This document shows, in pieces, positions 63,935-64,000 of a DNA stretch of 64,000 bases (positions are counted from its first letter, which is position 1; every line of letters starts with the position of its first letter). The notes below the pieces were generated by a model, which did no database searches, had not been told where the DNA came from, and saw only the letters and a program-made list of their open reading frames with translations. Position numbers and translations under genes: made by a program. The stretch is from CBDDKU01 sp965230375 (GTDB lineage Bacteria; Bacteroidota; Bacteroidia; Flavobacteriales_D; Cryomorphaceae). The stretch spans positions 1-64,000 of the forward strand of contig CBDDKU010000025.1 in the NCBI GenBank assembly GCA_965230375.1. Reading direction: 5' to 3'.

Positions 63935-64000
63935 ATGCTCAAAAAATTCTTTTGGACCTGTAGTGGGGCCGACCAGGATATCCTATCCGCTTGTCCCAAA
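63935..64000 (+). CDS. DUF4407 family protein, first 22 codons
   Basis: The window ends inside this gene. The visible residues start MLKKFFWTCSGAD and continue DILSACPK, matching the N terminus of DUF4407 proteins, where the W-x-CSGAD block precedes the first membrane helix. The family are membrane proteins of unknown function. The call rests on 22 residues. Confidence 0.65.
   Translation, partial: MLKKFFWTCSGADQDILSACPK

Overview
The window is from a member of the Bacteroidota, most likely a marine Flavobacteriales of the Cryomorphaceae/Schleiferiaceae type. The evidence is: six secreted or surface proteins ending in type IX secretion (T9SS) sorting domains; a PorQ-like T9SS component next to cytidylate kinase; promoter boxes of the Bacteroidetes form TAnnTTTG; a long IspH, a ribosomal protein S1 with an acidic N-terminal extension, and families typical of the phylum (GSCFA, DUF1015, TIGR03643, the GlmU-like TIGR03991 type, DUF4407). 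I recognised no tRNA, rRNA, CRISPR array, transposase, phage gene or origin.

Layout. 1-2373: the tail of a FecCD-type importer operon whose permease is frame-broken, its ATPase, a YeeZ-like dehydrogenase and a DUF6265-like lipoprotein. 2672-4063: GSCFA protein and a TonB-like secreted protein (minus). 4246-6504: LolD/MacB-type ABC ATPase, FtsX-type permease and a small Cys-containing DUF3299-like protein, translationally overlapped and possibly metal-related. 6497-10486: helical-repeat protein, ABC1/UbiB kinase with a TetR-like partner, and a TIGR03643 protein. 11036-15655: a large T9SS cargo with Calx-beta and LamG-like modules. 16100-23298: yebC-plsC, a SlyD-like FKBP, and a tight six-gene minus-strand run htpG-lemA-TPM-TPM-djlA-like-rhomboid. 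23445-24332: WD40 protein. 24758-40143: two giant T9SS cargo proteins of 1650 and 3308 residues. 40515-47829: DUF1015, rpsA with a structured leader, ispH, cmk, porQ. 48883-54462: SGNH-like T9SS cargo, lon, GlmU-like enzyme, zinc-free L31. 54566-59459: beta-helix lipoprotein, DUF3820, tag, TfoX-like, glutathione peroxidase, PPK2. 60097-64000: YCF48-like T9SS cargo, a MauG/MbnH-like dihaem peroxidase with its MbnP-like partner, and the first 22 codons of a DUF4407 gene.

The most striking unexplained content is in the intergenic DNA. Five copies and one fragment of a roughly 260-440 bp element lie at about 10.6, 44.4, 48.2, 56.5 (fragment), 59.8 and 63.5 kb, all in the same orientation. Each folds into a nested set of helices, and four helices show compensatory base changes between copies, as expected of a structured RNA or a structure-selected mobile repeat. 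One copy carries two insertions, one of which is a second dispersed 34-bp repeat placed exactly in a hairpin loop. Degenerate period-7 arrays sit at or near the 3' ends of four minus-strand genes, and two period-11 arrays are also present.

All calls come from reading the sequence and recalling family features; no database search, folding program or codon statistic was run.
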